64,000 nt of DNA, taken from Domibacillus sp. PGB-M46 (GTDB lineage Bacteria > Bacillota > Bacilli > Bacillales > Domibacillaceae). A model generated the notes under the pieces. It was not told the DNA's origin. It searched no databases and saw only the letters and a list, made by a program, of their open reading frames with translations. The stretch covers positions 124,001 through 188,000 of the forward strand of contig NZ_JAKGCR010000006.1 of assembly GCF_022668875.1 (NCBI RefSeq), written 5' to 3'. Below, in pieces: positions 18,503 through 28,111 of this stretch (position 1 is the first letter of the stretch; each line of letters opens with the position of its first letter). Position numbers and translations under genes: made by a program.

Positions 18503-19108
18503 TTAAAAGTATACATCTTCCACGGCATCCAAAAATGGAATGCGCGGAGAAAAGCCCAGTTTCAGCTCCATACTGCAGCTGGTGAGCTCTGCTTTTGTAA
18601 TAGACTTGCGGCCGCCGTTATGCATACGTTCCCAGAAAGCATTCAATGCATGAAACGGCAGAAAAAAGAGCTCGTCCGTTTTAGAAAAACGGATAATTAC
18701 AAAAGCGATACCGCCATGCTCGTCCACTTGTTTCATGTGGGCAATTTGGTGGGCGTGAAAGTTTTTGAGCGGAAACGACGTTTCACTGTTCGTTTCTTTC
18801 GCTTCAAAATCAATATACTTTCCTCTATAAACCCCATTGTAATCCGTTGTAGAAGCCTGCCTGAAATAAGCTTCCTTAATAACAGCCGCGCTTCTGGCTG
18901 GATAGTCGACCCGTACAATTTGAACGGGAACAGGTTTTTTGTGAATGACCGCCATATTTTGGCTTAAATAATACGCATTCGTTTCATTAATATCGTCTTC
19001 AAGCGTCATGCCGCGGTTTGAAAAAACAGGATTCTTGTTCTGCTGCTTTGCCTGGGACGATTGAGCGGGCTGCGTATATTCTTTTCCATTCGGATAGCGG
19101 ATCGCCAT
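18503..19108 (-). CDS. recU: Holliday junction resolvase RecU
   Basis: 201 residues. Resolves four-way junctions during recombination and chromosome segregation. Visible: [19 protein letters not shown], the nuclease core [18 protein letters not shown] with the metal-binding D-x-n-E-x-K triad, and [22 protein letters not shown]. Start MAIRYPNGK preceded by GAGGGAATGAG. It lies directly upstream of ponA on the same strand, as in other bacilli. Confidence 0.95.
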   Translation of the reverse strand: MAIRYPNGKEYTQPAQSSQAKQQNKNPVFSNRGMTLEDDINETNAYYLSQNMAVIHKKPVPVQIVRVDYPARSAAVIKEAYFRQASTTDYNGVYRGKYIDFEAKETNSETSFPLKNFHAHQIAHMKQVDEHGGIAFVIIRFSKTDELFFLPFHALNAFWERMHNGGRKSITKAELTSCSMELKLGFSPRIPFLDAVEDVYF

Positions 19109-19281
19109 CTCATTCCCTCCTCTTGAATCCAATCAATATCATACCACATGAGCGAACAAATCGCCTGTTTGAAAAGACATATTCCTTTATGCCTTTTTCC
19201 GGAGCAGAACATTGAAAAGCGACAGTCATTCGGCTAGTATATTAAGATAAACAGAATCATGATAAAAGCAGGGGATGTGCA

Positions 19282-19761
19282 ATGAAAAAAGAATCCGAAG
19301 AGATTGAAGCTCTCCAAGAAGAAATACGAGCTTTAAAAGAAGAGCTGGCCGAATACAAGCAGTTGGTGAAGGATGTGTCTGCTCCGATTATTCCATCCAT
19401 TATCCCGGAAACCATCTTAGTGCCGCTGACAGGGAAAATGTCGCAGGAACGATTTGAACTGATTATTTCTGCGTTAATGGATGCTTGCTACGAAAATGAA
19501 GTGGAAAATGTTATTATTGATTTTACAGCCATTACGAAAAAAGAGATTGAGAAAACCGAGCTGCTTGGACAATTGATCGATCAGCTGGTTAGCTCGTTAA
19601 ACTTAATGGGGGCTGACACATTTTTAGTTGGATTCAGACCGGAGTTTACACAGGAGGTTATGCGAAGCGGTATGCAGATTCGTCCTGATTTAAATACGTT
19701 TTTAACGTTCCGGCAGGCTCTTCAATTTTTAATGAAGAAAAAAGGCATGACTTTTGCGTAA
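19282..19761 (+). CDS. STAS-domain protein (RsbR/RsbS-like), stand-alone
   Basis: 159 residues. Residues 1-35 form a charged coiled coil (EEIEALQEEIRALKEELAEYKQ). This is followed by the PIIPSIIPETILVPLTGKM linker characteristic of RsbR paralogues, and a STAS domain (about 45-150, VENVIIDFTAITKKE). RsbR-type proteins build stressosomes that control sigma-B. This one lacks the usual N-terminal globin-like sensor. The phosphoacceptor position appears as T in DFTAITKKE. No sigma-B genes are nearby; role inferred from family only. Confidence 0.75.
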   Translation: MKKESEEIEALQEEIRALKEELAEYKQLVKDVSAPIIPSIIPETILVPLTGKMSQERFELIISALMDACYENEVENVIIDFTAITKKEIEKTELLGQLIDQLVSSLNLMGADTFLVGFRPEFTQEVMRSGMQIRPDLNTFLTFRQALQFLMKKKGMTFA

Positions 19762-19872
19762 ATTGTCGGATTGCCGCTTTCTTTGCCGTGTGTTCACTAG
19801 TTTTGTCAAGCAGGAAGGAGATCTTCTTCCGGGAGCGAATTTACTAGTCAACAAAGCAAAGGGGTGACGGGA

Positions 19873-20100
19873 ATGACAAAGCAAGAGTGGATGGAACAGT
19901 TGGCACAATTGGAAAAAGATACATTGGAGCTTGAGCAGCGATTGAAAATGAGGGTGGCAGACGAACGAAGCCGCAAAATTGCCGGCTTTCGCATTCACAC
20001 AGAGCGGGTTCATAACCGTCTGCTTCTAGTGGAAGAAGGAGCACGCTTTTTGTGCGGGGATGTAGTCATGCCGCTCAAGCCGGCAGCCGGCTCAATATGA
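19873..20100 (+). CDS. Small hypothetical protein, charged helical
   Basis: 75 residues, rich in Glu/Lys/Arg, predicted largely helical (MTKQEWMEQLAQLEKDTLELEQRLK). I do not recognise a family. The ATG at 19873 has an AAAGGGGTGACGGGA site; an in-frame GTG at 19864 is the alternative. It lies 14 nt before yppE on the same strand and is probably co-transcribed with it. Confidence 0.6.
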   Translation: MTKQEWMEQLAQLEKDTLELEQRLKMRVADERSRKIAGFRIHTERVHNRLLLVEEGARFLCGDVVMPLKPAAGSI

Positions 20101-20114
20101 AATGAGGGTAGAAT

Positions 20115-20465
20115 GTGTCTCTAGGCGATCAAACAGTGAAATTACGGGAATTAATTGAACAAGCGAAAGCTATTTTTGAAGCAGGCCGCCAAACAAAGGA
20201 GCCGGCTGATTTTTTCAAAACTGTAAAGCCGTTTGCAGACGAGGTAGATGCTGCAGCGGACGCTTGGGAACAAGCGGCGCTTTCGTATTTAAAAGAGCAT
20301 CCGCAAAAATACGTGCATGCTGCCCAGATTATCCAGGCAGCGGACAACGCCCGGCGGGTTGGTGCTCATGCCCATTTTTTTGATACAGGAAAGGCAAAGT
20401 TTATTCAATCGGCAGATTCAGCCCTGTATGTGCTTGAATCGCTTTCTCATAACTTAGAAAAATAA
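20115..20465 (+). CDS. yppE: YppE family protein (DUF1798)
   Basis: 116 residues, all-helical. The C-terminal HFFDTGKAKFIQSADSALYVLESL stretch is typical of the YppE/DUF1798 four-helix family of unknown function, found near recU/ponA in bacilli. GTG start after GAGGGTAG. No membrane segment or catalytic motif visible. Confidence 0.78.
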   Translation: MSLGDQTVKLRELIEQAKAIFEAGRQTKEPADFFKTVKPFADEVDAAADAWEQAALSYLKEHPQKYVHAAQIIQAADNARRVGAHAHFFDTGKAKFIQSADSALYVLESLSHNLEK

Positions 20466-20584
20466 AGGGCGCATCCAAGCGTTCTTTTTTTTGCTTTTAA
20501 AAAGATCGTTTGTTCGATAAGATAGAAGGAAAAGAACCGATTTTTGGGATCGAAAGCAGCAGGAAAAGAGGTGCCAGCAGGGAA

Positions 20585-22822
20585 ATGTGGAAAAAAACAC
20601 TTGTAGAGATGATTGAAGAGCTGCGGCAGGATGAAAATGTCATCCACTGGCATGAATTGGAGCCAGTAGAAGCAAAAACACGTCCGATGCCGGCTTTTTT
20701 GGATGAGCGGCTGAAAAGGGCACTGGAAGCACGCCGAGTGCGCGAGTTATACACCCACCAATATTCAGCTTTAGAGGCTGTGCAAAAAGGAGAAAATATT
20801 GTAGCAGTGACCCCGACCGCTTCGGGCAAAACGCTTTGCTATAATCTTCCTGTCCTGCAAAAAATTGCGGAAGATTCAACAAGCAGGGCTCTTTATTTGT
20901 TTCCGACGAAAGCACTGGCACAGGATCAAAAAAGTGAACTAAACGAAATCATTGCCGAAATGGGTGCCGATATTAAAAGCTTTACGTATGATGGAGATAC
21001 GTCACCGACGATCCGCCAAAAAGTCCGGCAGGCGGGGCATGTTGTAATGACCAATCCTGATATGCTTCATTCGGCTATTTTGCCAAACCATACAAAATGG
21101 GTCAGTTTGTTCGAGAATTTAAAATATATCGTCATTGATGAACTGCATACGTACCGCGGTGTATTCGGCAGCCATGTTGCGAATGTGATTCGCCGCTTGC
21201 TGCGTATTTGTGCTTTTTACGGAAGCAGCCCGCAGTTTATTTGTACGTCTGCCACGATTGCCAATCCGAAAGAACTCGCTGAAGCCTTAACGAACCGGCC
21301 GATGCGGCTGATCGACAACAATGGAGCACCGCGGGGGCGGAAGCACTTTGTTTTTTATAATCCGCCGGTTGTGAATGAACCGCTGAATATTCGCCGGAGT
21401 GCAACTGTTGAAGTAAACCGCCTGGCGCAGGAATTTTTAAAAAACAACATTCAAACGATTGTGTTCGCGAGAAGCCGGGTCCGGGTTGAAGTGATTTTAA
21501 GTCATATTCAGGAACTGGTGAAGCGGGAGATCGGCCCGAAAACGATTCGCGGCTACCGGGGCGGCTACTTGCCGAAGGAGCGGCGTGCGATTGAGCAGGG
21601 GCTTCGAAATGGAGAAATTTTAGGCGTGGTCAGTACGAACGCGCTGGAGCTTGGTGTCGATATTGGGCAGCTGCAGGTCTGCGTGATGACCGGCTATCCG
21701 GGCAGTATCGCAAGCACCTGGCAGCAGGCCGGCCGTGCCGGGCGGCGTCATGGCGAAGCAGTCATCATTATGGTGGCAGGTTCGGCGCCGATTGACCAGT
21801 ATGTCGTGCAAAATCCGGATTATTTCTTTGAGCGAAATCCTGAATCAGCCCGCATTAATGCCGAAAATTTAATTATTTTAGTCGATCATTTAAAGTGCGC
21901 AGCGTACGAGCTGCCGTTTCGGGAAGACGAACTGTTCGGCCCGGTGGAGGTAGGCGAAATCCTGGAATATTTGCAGGAGGAACGGGTTCTTCATTACAAT
22001 GGAGGCAAATATCACTGGTCTCATGAATCATTTCCGGCGACCAATATTTCTCTTCGCTCGGCTGCACAGGAAAATGTCGTCATTGTTGATCAGACTGAAA
22101 CAGCTAATGTAAAGATCATCGGCGAAATGGACCGGCTCAGCGCGATGACGCTTTTGCACGATGAAGCGATTTATTTGCACGAAGGGGTGCAGTTTCAAGT
22201 AGAAAAGCTGGATTGGGAGCACAAAAAAGCATACGTCCGCCAGGTGGATGTGGAATATTATACAGATGCTAATTTGGCGGTTCAGCTGAAAGTGCTGGAA
22301 ATAGACCGGACGCGGGAGCAGCCGCTTTCCTCTGTTCATTACGGTGACGTTACGGTGAATATATTGCCGACCATCTTTAAAAAAATTAAGTTAACGACTT
22401 TCGAAAATATTGGCTCCGGGCCTATTACACTGCCGGAAGAAGAAATTCATACGAGTGCAGCCTGGCTGGAGCTTAAAATCGATGAGCCTGAAAAATCACT
22501 GGAACATTTGCTCATGGGCATTGCGAACGTTCTGCATCATGTGGTTCCCATCCACACAATGTGCGACCGGAGTGATATTCACGTCGTTTCACAAATTAAA
22601 GCGGCCCATACAGGACTGCCGACTATTTTTTTATATGATCATTATCCGGGCGGCATTGGTCTTGCAGAAGATGTGTACAAGCGGTTCGACAGTGTCAAGG
22701 AGGCGGCCATTGATTTGATTCGCAGATGCCCGTGTGAAAACGGCTGTCCTTCCTGTGTTGGCATGGGGTTTGAGGGAATGAATGTAAAGCAAAAAAGCAT
22801 TGATCTGCTCAACCAGTTTTAA
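20585..22822 (+). CDS. mrfA: DEAD/DEAH helicase YprA (mitomycin repair factor A)
   Basis: 745 residues. Superfamily-2 helicase: Q-motif region YTHQYSALEAV, motif I TPTASGKTLCYN, motif II VIDELHTYRG, motif III CTSATIAN, motif VI QQAGRAGRRHG. The C-terminal DUF1998 region carries four cysteines (CPCENGCPSC plus flanking), a zinc site needed for function in the B. subtilis protein. MrfA acts with the exonuclease MrfB in repair of mitomycin C damage independent of UvrABC. Start at ATG 20585 by alignment with YprA; 11 nt separate it from mrfB. Confidence 0.93.
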   Translation: MWKKTLVEMIEELRQDENVIHWHELEPVEAKTRPMPAFLDERLKRALEARRVRELYTHQYSALEAVQKGENIVAVTPTASGKTLCYNLPVLQKIAEDSTSRALYLFPTKALAQDQKSELNEIIAEMGADIKSFTYDGDTSPTIRQKVRQAGHVVMTNPDMLHSAILPNHTKWVSLFENLKYIVIDELHTYRGVFGSHVANVIRRLLRICAFYGSSPQFICTSATIANPKELAEALTNRPMRLIDNNGAPRGRKHFVFYNPPVVNEPLNIRRSATVEVNRLAQEFLKNNIQTIVFARSRVRVEVILSHIQELVKREIGPKTIRGYRGGYLPKERRAIEQGLRNGEILGVVSTNALELGVDIGQLQVCVMTGYPGSIASTWQQAGRAGRRHGEAVIIMVAGSAPIDQYVVQNPDYFFERNPESARINAENLIILVDHLKCAAYELPFREDELFGPVEVGEILEYLQEERVLHYNGGKYHWSHESFPATNISLRSAAQENVVIVDQTETANVKIIGEMDRLSAMTLLHDEAIYLHEGVQFQVEKLDWEHKKAYVRQVDVEYYTDANLAVQLKVLEIDRTREQPLSSVHYGDVTVNILPTIFKKIKLTTFENIGSGPITLPEEEIHTSAAWLELKIDEPEKSLEHLLMGIANVLHHVVPIHTMCDRSDIHVVSQIKAAHTGLPTIFLYDHYPGGIGLAEDVYKRFDSVKEAAIDLIRRCPCENGCPSCVGMGFEGMNVKQKSIDLLNQF

Positions 22823-22833
22823 GGGGGCTGAAA

Positions 22834-24057
22834 ATGAGTTTAATGAAAAAGCTGCAGCGGCAGAAAAAGCATATTGTACGTGAGGGGGAAAAACCGGCTG
22901 CCAAAAGGGTGGAGGAACCGAAAGAGATTCGCCATTGGGAGACGTGGAAGGCAGCGGGAGCGGAGCTGTTTGAGTTTGAAGGGGAGTACTGCATCACGCG
23001 TGAAACGCACCATCCGCTCGATACGCCCCACGGCTTGTATACATTTAATGAGGCGCAAAAAACGATTGAACAGTGGTCATCCTTTAGTGGACATCATCCA
23101 CTGTCGGCTAAAGGATTTCATCCATCTGATTTGTATTTCTTTGATATTGAGACGACCGGGCTCAGCGGTTCAGGAAGTGTTATTTTTTTACTTGGAACAG
23201 CGCGCATTCATAACCATCAAGTGACCGTTAAGCAATTTTTCCTCCCTTCTCCAGGCAATGAAACGGCACTGTATGCGAAATTTTTACAGGAAACCGACTA
23301 TACGACCCTGGTAACATATAATGGAAAATCATTTGACTGGCCGCAGGTAAAGTCACGCCATACATTTGTACGCGAGCGGGTGCCGGCACTGCCGGCTTTT
23401 GGGCATTTTGACCTTTATCATGCATCCCGCCGGCTATTTAAGCATACAATGGATTCGGTTAAGCTTGTCAACGTGGAAAAAAAGCACCTCGGACTCGAAC
23501 GGGTAAATGATGTCCCCGGCCATCTGGCACCGATTATTTATTTTGATTTTATCGATCGGGGAGACCCAGAGGGTGTCCTGCAGGTGATGAAGCACAACGA
23601 GCGCGACATTTTAAGCTTAATTACTTTATATACGCATATCAGCCGTCTCGTGCTTGATGAAGAAGGAGGAAGTGATGACCAAACGACCCTTGAGGTAGGG
23701 AAGTGGTTTGAAGCGTCGGGAAACCGTGCGGCAGCAAAAGAATCCTTCCAAAACGCTGCGAAAAGCCGCCGGGATGACGTCGCTTTAGATGCGGCATTCC
23801 GGCTTGCGATGCAGCTGAAAAAGGAACATTCTTCCGAAGAAGCGGTGCAGCTGTTTACCCGTGTCCGTCAGGCCGGGGCGGACCGCTCTATCGAAGCAGC
23901 CATTGAGCTGGCCAAGCTGTATGAGCATAAACGGAAAAATATTCCGTTGGCGTTAAGAGAAACCAAATGGGCCTTGCAGCAAAAGCAGGAAAACCCGGCA
24001 GTCGAAGCCGCTCTGTTACACCGTTTGTGCCGGCTTGAAAAAAAATTGTCGAAATAA
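22834..24057 (+). CDS. mrfB: RNase H-like 3'-5' exonuclease YprB with TPR tail (mitomycin repair factor B)
   Basis: 407 residues. The N terminus is basic. From about 105 comes a DEDDh-type exonuclease: FFDIETTGLSGSGSVIFLLG, TYNGKSFDWPQVKSRHTF, and a late Asp in KHNERDILSLITLY. From about 290 there are TPR-like helical repeats (GKWFEASGNRAAAKESFQNAAKS). Partner of MrfA in the same operon. Confidence 0.92.
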   Translation: MSLMKKLQRQKKHIVREGEKPAAKRVEEPKEIRHWETWKAAGAELFEFEGEYCITRETHHPLDTPHGLYTFNEAQKTIEQWSSFSGHHPLSAKGFHPSDLYFFDIETTGLSGSGSVIFLLGTARIHNHQVTVKQFFLPSPGNETALYAKFLQETDYTTLVTYNGKSFDWPQVKSRHTFVRERVPALPAFGHFDLYHASRRLFKHTMDSVKLVNVEKKHLGLERVNDVPGHLAPIIYFDFIDRGDPEGVLQVMKHNERDILSLITLYTHISRLVLDEEGGSDDQTTLEVGKWFEASGNRAAAKESFQNAAKSRRDDVALDAAFRLAMQLKKEHSSEEAVQLFTRVRQAGADRSIEAAIELAKLYEHKRKNIPLALRETKWALQQKQENPAVEAALLHRLCRLEKKLSK

Positions 24058-24158
24058 CGCGAAAATGACTGTCATATAGTTGTAACTTTTTTAAAAACAC
24101 CGTAAAATGATAAATGGTTGTTTTTGAGATAAACTATAAATATGGGGTGAATGACAGG

Positions 24159-24254
24159 TTGTATCGTGCAATTCTATTTTTATTTTTCGTGTTTGTCGGC
24201 TTAACTGCATTCGTATTAACAAACTTAAAAGATAGTTTTTACGCATTGTTATAA
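24159..24254 (+). CDS. Possible 31-residue single-span membrane peptide
   Basis: TTG start 8 nt after GGGGTGA; a GTG at 24147 is the alternative. The peptide is almost entirely one hydrophobic segment (AILFLFFVFVGLTAFVL) with short polar ends. It lies alone in the 300-nt gap between mrfB and gpsB. Good ribosome site and sensible topology, but no homology evidence; a chance frame is possible. Confidence 0.4.
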   Translation: MYRAILFLFFVFVGLTAFVLTNLKDSFYALL

Positions 24255-24361
24255 GGGAAGAAAAAACCTCTTGGCTGCCTGCTTTCCGATTGACAAACGA
24301 CCCTGTTTTTGAAACAATTAATGAAAAAATAGGCAGGATTCGATGAAGGTGGTGCAAGGCA

Positions 24362-24691
24362 ATGTTGTCGGATAAACTTAAGTTAACAGGAAAAGATATC
24401 CTGGAAAAAGAATTTAAAACATCGATGCGGGGCTATAACCCGGATGAAGTAGATCAATTTTTAGACCTTGTCATAAAAGACTATGAAGTATTTCAGCAGG
24501 CAATTGAAGAGTTGCAGCAGGAAAACTTGCGCTTGAAAAAAGAAAACAGCACGATTTCGGCACGGAAGCCGATTCCGGAAGCGCCAATTCGCCAGCAGCA
24601 GCCGGCTCCTGGATCAACCAATTTCGATATTTTAAAACGCTTATCGAATTTGGAACGCCACGTTTTTGGCGACCGTCTCCATAATGAATAA
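24362..24691 (+). CDS. gpsB: Cell division protein GpsB
   Basis: 109 residues. The N-terminal DivIVA-like membrane-binding domain has KDILEKEFKTSMRGYNPDEVDQFLD, then a coiled coil (about 35-65), a Pro/Gln-rich linker, and a conserved C-terminal NFDILKRLSNLERHVFG helix. GpsB shuttles PBP1 between septum and side wall. The presence of ponA nearby is usual for bacilli. AAGGTGGTGC ribosome site. rnpB follows immediately, as in B. subtilis (ypsB-rnpB). Confidence 0.95.
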   Translation: MLSDKLKLTGKDILEKEFKTSMRGYNPDEVDQFLDLVIKDYEVFQQAIEELQQENLRLKKENSTISARKPIPEAPIRQQQPAPGSTNFDILKRLSNLERHVFGDRLHNE

Positions 24692-24698
24692 ATTACCA

Positions 24699-24727
24699 TT
24701 GCGAAATCTCGCGGTTTCTTTTATAAT
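24699..24727 (+). promoter_or_regulatory. Sigma-A promoter of rnpB
   Basis: -35 TTGCGA (24699-24704), 17-nt spacer, -10 TATAAT (24722-24727). Start of transcription is expected around 24734, just before the P1 helix of RNase P RNA. Confidence 0.8.
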
Positions 24728-24740
24728 AAGAAACGAAATC

Positions 24741-25150
24741 GAATAACGTTTGGGTAATCGCTGTGAGTTTTGTGCTCGCAGAGGAAAGTCCATGCTCACA
24801 CAGTGCTGTGATGCCTGTAGTGATCACGCCTGGCGAAACCATAAGCCAGGGCAGCAATTTATTTTGCTGACGGCAGGGAAAACACCTACGTCCTTCTTGG
24901 ATATGGTGTGAATACCTTGAAAGTGCCACAGTGACGTAGCTTTGCTAGAAATGGCAAAGGTGGAACGAGGTAAACCCCGTGAGTGAGCAACCCAAATTTT
25001 GGTAGGGGCACTTTCCGGACGAAAACGAACGAATGGAAAGGTGAAACATATAGGTGTTTCGCAGATAGATGATTGCCACCGGAGTACGAGGCCATACCCT
25101 GGCCGTTTGCAGTACAATGGTACAAAACATGGCTTACAGAACGTTATTCA
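24741..25150 (+). ncRNA. rnpB: RNase P RNA, type B
   Basis: Catalytic RNA of RNase P, which trims tRNA 5' leaders. The P1 helix is formed by GAATAACGTT at the start and AACGTTATTC at the end. Conserved blocks seen: GAGGAAAGTCCATGCT, the GACGGCAGGGAAA region, TGAAAGTGCCACAGTGACG, GGTGGAACGAGGTAAACCCC, AACCCAAATTTTGGTAGGGG, and ACAAAACATGGCTTACAGAAC near the 3' end. Size (about 410 nt) and block order match the B. subtilis B-type RNA. Ends are placed by the P1 pairing. Confidence 0.97.
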
Positions 25151-25174
25151 GGGTTTATGAAATCTAACTAACAC

Positions 25175-25200
25175 AGCTCTCCTTTACAGGGGAGCTTTTG
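25175..25200 (+). terminator. rnpB terminator
   Basis: Stem AGCTCTCCTtta / aggGGAGCT followed by TTTTG, about 25 nt past the P1 helix. Confidence 0.8.
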
Positions 25201-25231
25201 TTCTATTTGGCGGGGGAGCTGACTCCTTTTT

Positions 25232-26914
25232 ATGGAGAATTATCCAAAACAAATGAATGAATTAATCGTTAATTACATCCGTGAAGGCGTTATGGTTACG
25301 GATAAAACGGGTGCCATTTTATTTGTAAATCCAGCGTTTCAAGTAGTGACTGGCTACAAAGCAGAAGAAGTGATTGGAAAACAGCCGAGCTTTTTACAGT
25401 CGGGCCTGCACAATCGCCCATTTTATGAACAAATGTGGAAAACCATTGCACAAAAAGGACAATGGAGCGGTGAAATATGGAACCGGCGCCGCAACGGTGA
25501 GCTTTATCCGGAGTGGCTGACCATTTCGGCCGTGCATGATGACCAGAGAAAAGCGGAACACTATATTGGTGTTTTTACCGATATTTCCGATCAGCGCTCG
25601 GCAGAAGCAGAAGCAAAAAGACTGGCCCATCAAGATGCTTTAACGGGAGTGGCCAACCGTTACGCTTATTATACGCGAATGGTTTCTGTAATAGAAACTT
25701 CTCAAACATACAATCAAAAATTAGCTGTATTTTTACTTGATTTAGATCGTTTCAAACAAATTAACGATACGTTCGGTCAAAAAGCGGGAGACGAGCTGCT
25801 GATGGATTTAACCAGCCGCCTGAAACGGCTGCTTGGCAATAAAGATATGATTGCCAGGCTCGGGGGAGATGAATTTTCTCTTACACTGACCCACCTCCAT
25901 CACGAACGCGAAGCTTTTCAAGTGGCGGAAGCGGTTATTTCCTCTTTTTCGACTCCTTTTCATATTGCAGGGCAGGATATTTATATCTCAGCGAGCATGG
26001 GCATCAGTTTTTTTCCTGAAGATGGCCGTGACGTGGAAACGTTAATTCGGCATGCGGACAAAGCGATGTATCATTCTAAACAAACAGGACGGAACCGTTT
26101 TTCGGTTTACCGAGAAGAGATGAATGAGGAAACGAAAGAAGCCCTGACCATGGAAATGGAGCTGCGCCGTGCCATTGAGCGAAATGAATTGGTGCTTCAT
26201 TATCAGCCGCAGGTTGATACAGTTTCTAAAAGAGCTGCGGGTGCAGAAGCGCTGCTTCGATGGCATAATAAGCATTACGGTTGTGTGCCGCCTGCTGTTT
26301 TTATTCCGCTGGCAGAAAAAACCGGCCTTATTATTCCAATTGGAAAATGGATTATAAGGCAGGTATGCCGTGAATTACATATATTGAGCCGACACGGGTT
26401 TACCGATTTACCGATTGCGGTAAATATATCGGCTTTGCAATTTTTACAGGATGGATTTGTGGAAACCGTCCAAGCTATTTTATATGAAGAAAATATTCTG
26501 CCGGAGCGCCTCGAACTGGAGTTAACAGAAAGTACCGTTATGCCAGACGCACCGTCTTCCATCCAAAAGCTGGACCAGTTAAAAGGGCTGGGCTTCCGGT
26601 TATCCATTGATGATTTCGGGACAGGGTATTCGTCGCTCAGTTATTTGCGCCGATTTCCTATTGACCAGCTGAAAATCGACCGAAGCTTTATTCAGCTGAT
26701 GGATGAAGACGAGGATGACGCTTCGATTGTGGAAGCTATTATTACGATGGCGCACCGCCTTCATTTGAAGGTTGTGGCCGAAGGTGTTGAAAACGAGCGT
26801 CAATTTCGGATGCTGCAGGAAGAGTCATGTGATATCGTTCAAGGCTATTTTTATTCAAAACCGATTTCTTTATCCGAGCTGATCACTTTTTTACAAAATG
26901 ATGAGCCGAAATGA
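25232..26914 (+). CDS. Cyclic-di-GMP protein with PAS, GGDEF and EAL domains
   Basis: 560 residues, no membrane span. Residues 8-120: PAS domain (YIREGVMVTDKTGAILFVNPAF). Residues 130-290: GGDEF domain with intact catalytic RLGGDEFSL and an upstream LDLDRFKQIND. Residues 305-555: EAL phosphodiesterase domain with AEALLRW, ELTESTVM, and DDFGTGYSSLSYLRRF followed by KIDRSFI. Both catalytic motifs look intact, so it could make and degrade c-di-GMP, with the PAS domain as sensor. B. subtilis does not have this gene here. Ribosome site GGGGGAG. Confidence 0.92.
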   Translation: MENYPKQMNELIVNYIREGVMVTDKTGAILFVNPAFQVVTGYKAEEVIGKQPSFLQSGLHNRPFYEQMWKTIAQKGQWSGEIWNRRRNGELYPEWLTISAVHDDQRKAEHYIGVFTDISDQRSAEAEAKRLAHQDALTGVANRYAYYTRMVSVIETSQTYNQKLAVFLLDLDRFKQINDTFGQKAGDELLMDLTSRLKRLLGNKDMIARLGGDEFSLTLTHLHHEREAFQVAEAVISSFSTPFHIAGQDIYISASMGISFFPEDGRDVETLIRHADKAMYHSKQTGRNRFSVYREEMNEETKEALTMEMELRRAIERNELVLHYQPQVDTVSKRAAGAEALLRWHNKHYGCVPPAVFIPLAEKTGLIIPIGKWIIRQVCRELHILSRHGFTDLPIAVNISALQFLQDGFVETVQAILYEENILPERLELELTESTVMPDAPSSIQKLDQLKGLGFRLSIDDFGTGYSSLSYLRRFPIDQLKIDRSFIQLMDEDEDDASIVEAIITMAHRLHLKVVAEGVENERQFRMLQEESCDIVQGYFYSKPISLSELITFLQNDEPK

Positions 26915-26936
26915 ATCGATACGAAAAGAGGATATT

Positions 26937-28073
26937 ATGTATACATTAATCGCAACCGCTGCGATGGGACTTGAAGCCATCGTAGCCAAAGAAGTAAAAG
27001 ATCTTGGATACGAACCGAGAACAGAAAATGGAAAAGTGTATTTCGAAGGAGATGCTGCTGCGATTGCACGCTGCAACATGTGGCTGCGTACAGCTGACCG
27101 TGTAAAAGTGGTTGTGGCTGAATTTTACGCCAAAACATTTGATGAGCTTTTTGAAAAAACAAAAGCACTTCGCTGGGAGGACTACCTGCCAAAAGACGCC
27201 TCGTTTCCTGTACAGGGGAAGTCCGTTAAATCTACCCTGTTTAGTGTTTCTGACTGCCAGGCGATTGTGAAAAAAGCCATCGTGGAGCGGTTAAAATCCG
27301 CTTATCATGTGGAAACGTGGCTGGCTGAAACAGGAGCGCGTTTTCCGCTCGAAGTGGCTCTTTTAAAAGATAAAGTAACCTTGACCATTGACGCAAGCGG
27401 TGCCGGACTGCATAAGCGCGGCTACCGGACCGGGCAGGGAGAAGCGCCGCTGAAAGAAACGCTGGCCGCTGCCCTTGTCAAGCTGACGAATTGGTATCCT
27501 GACAAGCCGTTTTTAGACCCTTTCAGCGGCTCTGGTACCATCCCAATTGAAGCGGCACTGATCGGCCAGAATATCGCTCCGGGGTTTAACCGCGAATTTA
27601 TTTCCGAAGGATGGGACTGGATCGGCGGGAGTATTTGGGATGACGTACGAACGGAAGCAGAAGATAAAGCGAATTACGATCAGCCGCTTGATATCGAAGG
27701 GCTGGATGTAGATCCGAAAATGGCCCGGATTGCCGAAGCGAACGCATTCGAAGCCGGTTTGGGCGACTTAATCCGGTTCCGGACAGAAGATGCAACGAAA
27801 TTTCAAACCGATAAGGAATATGGTGTAATCGTTGGTAATCCGCCGTACGGAGAACGCCTCAGCGACCGTCCAGGCGTTGAAAAGCTGTATGCTGATTTAG
27901 GACGCGCTTTTAAGCCGCTTGATACGTGGTCCATTTATGTATTAACGTCCCATGAAGGATTTGAAGAAGTATATGGCCGTCCGGCTACGAAAAAACGCAA
28001 GCTGTTTAACGGATTTATCCGCTGTGATTATTATCAGTACTGGGGCAAGCGCCCGCCTCGCCGCGAAAGTTAA
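26937..28073 (+). CDS. ypsC: THUMP-domain RNA methyltransferase (YpsC/RlmL type)
   Basis: 378 residues. The N-terminal THUMP domain (about 45-160) is followed by a class I SAM-dependent methyltransferase domain: LDPFSGSGTIPIEAALIG as SAM loop and GNPPYGERL as the N6/N2 amino-methylation motif (NPPY). Homologues methylate 23S rRNA guanine in helix 74. Start ATG 26937 after AAAGAGGATATT; an earlier in-frame ATG overlaps the previous gene. The gene ends 12 nt before a doubled terminator carrying repeat A2. Confidence 0.92.
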   Translation: MYTLIATAAMGLEAIVAKEVKDLGYEPRTENGKVYFEGDAAAIARCNMWLRTADRVKVVVAEFYAKTFDELFEKTKALRWEDYLPKDASFPVQGKSVKSTLFSVSDCQAIVKKAIVERLKSAYHVETWLAETGARFPLEVALLKDKVTLTIDASGAGLHKRGYRTGQGEAPLKETLAAALVKLTNWYPDKPFLDPFSGSGTIPIEAALIGQNIAPGFNREFISEGWDWIGGSIWDDVRTEAEDKANYDQPLDIEGLDVDPKMARIAEANAFEAGLGDLIRFRTEDATKFQTDKEYGVIVGNPPYGERLSDRPGVEKLYADLGRAFKPLDTWSIYVLTSHEGFEEVYGRPATKKRKLFNGFIRCDYYQYWGKRPPRRES

Positions 28074-28084
28074 TCATCGAAAAA

Positions 28085-28110
28085 GCCTTTGACTATTTTT
28101 GTCAAGGGCC
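28085..28110 (+). terminator. ypsC terminator hairpin, proximal copy
   Basis: Stem GCCTTTGAC / GTCAAGGGC (one GT pair). The same hairpin recurs at 28426-28459 after repeat A2. Confidence 0.8.
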
Positions 28111-28111
28111 C

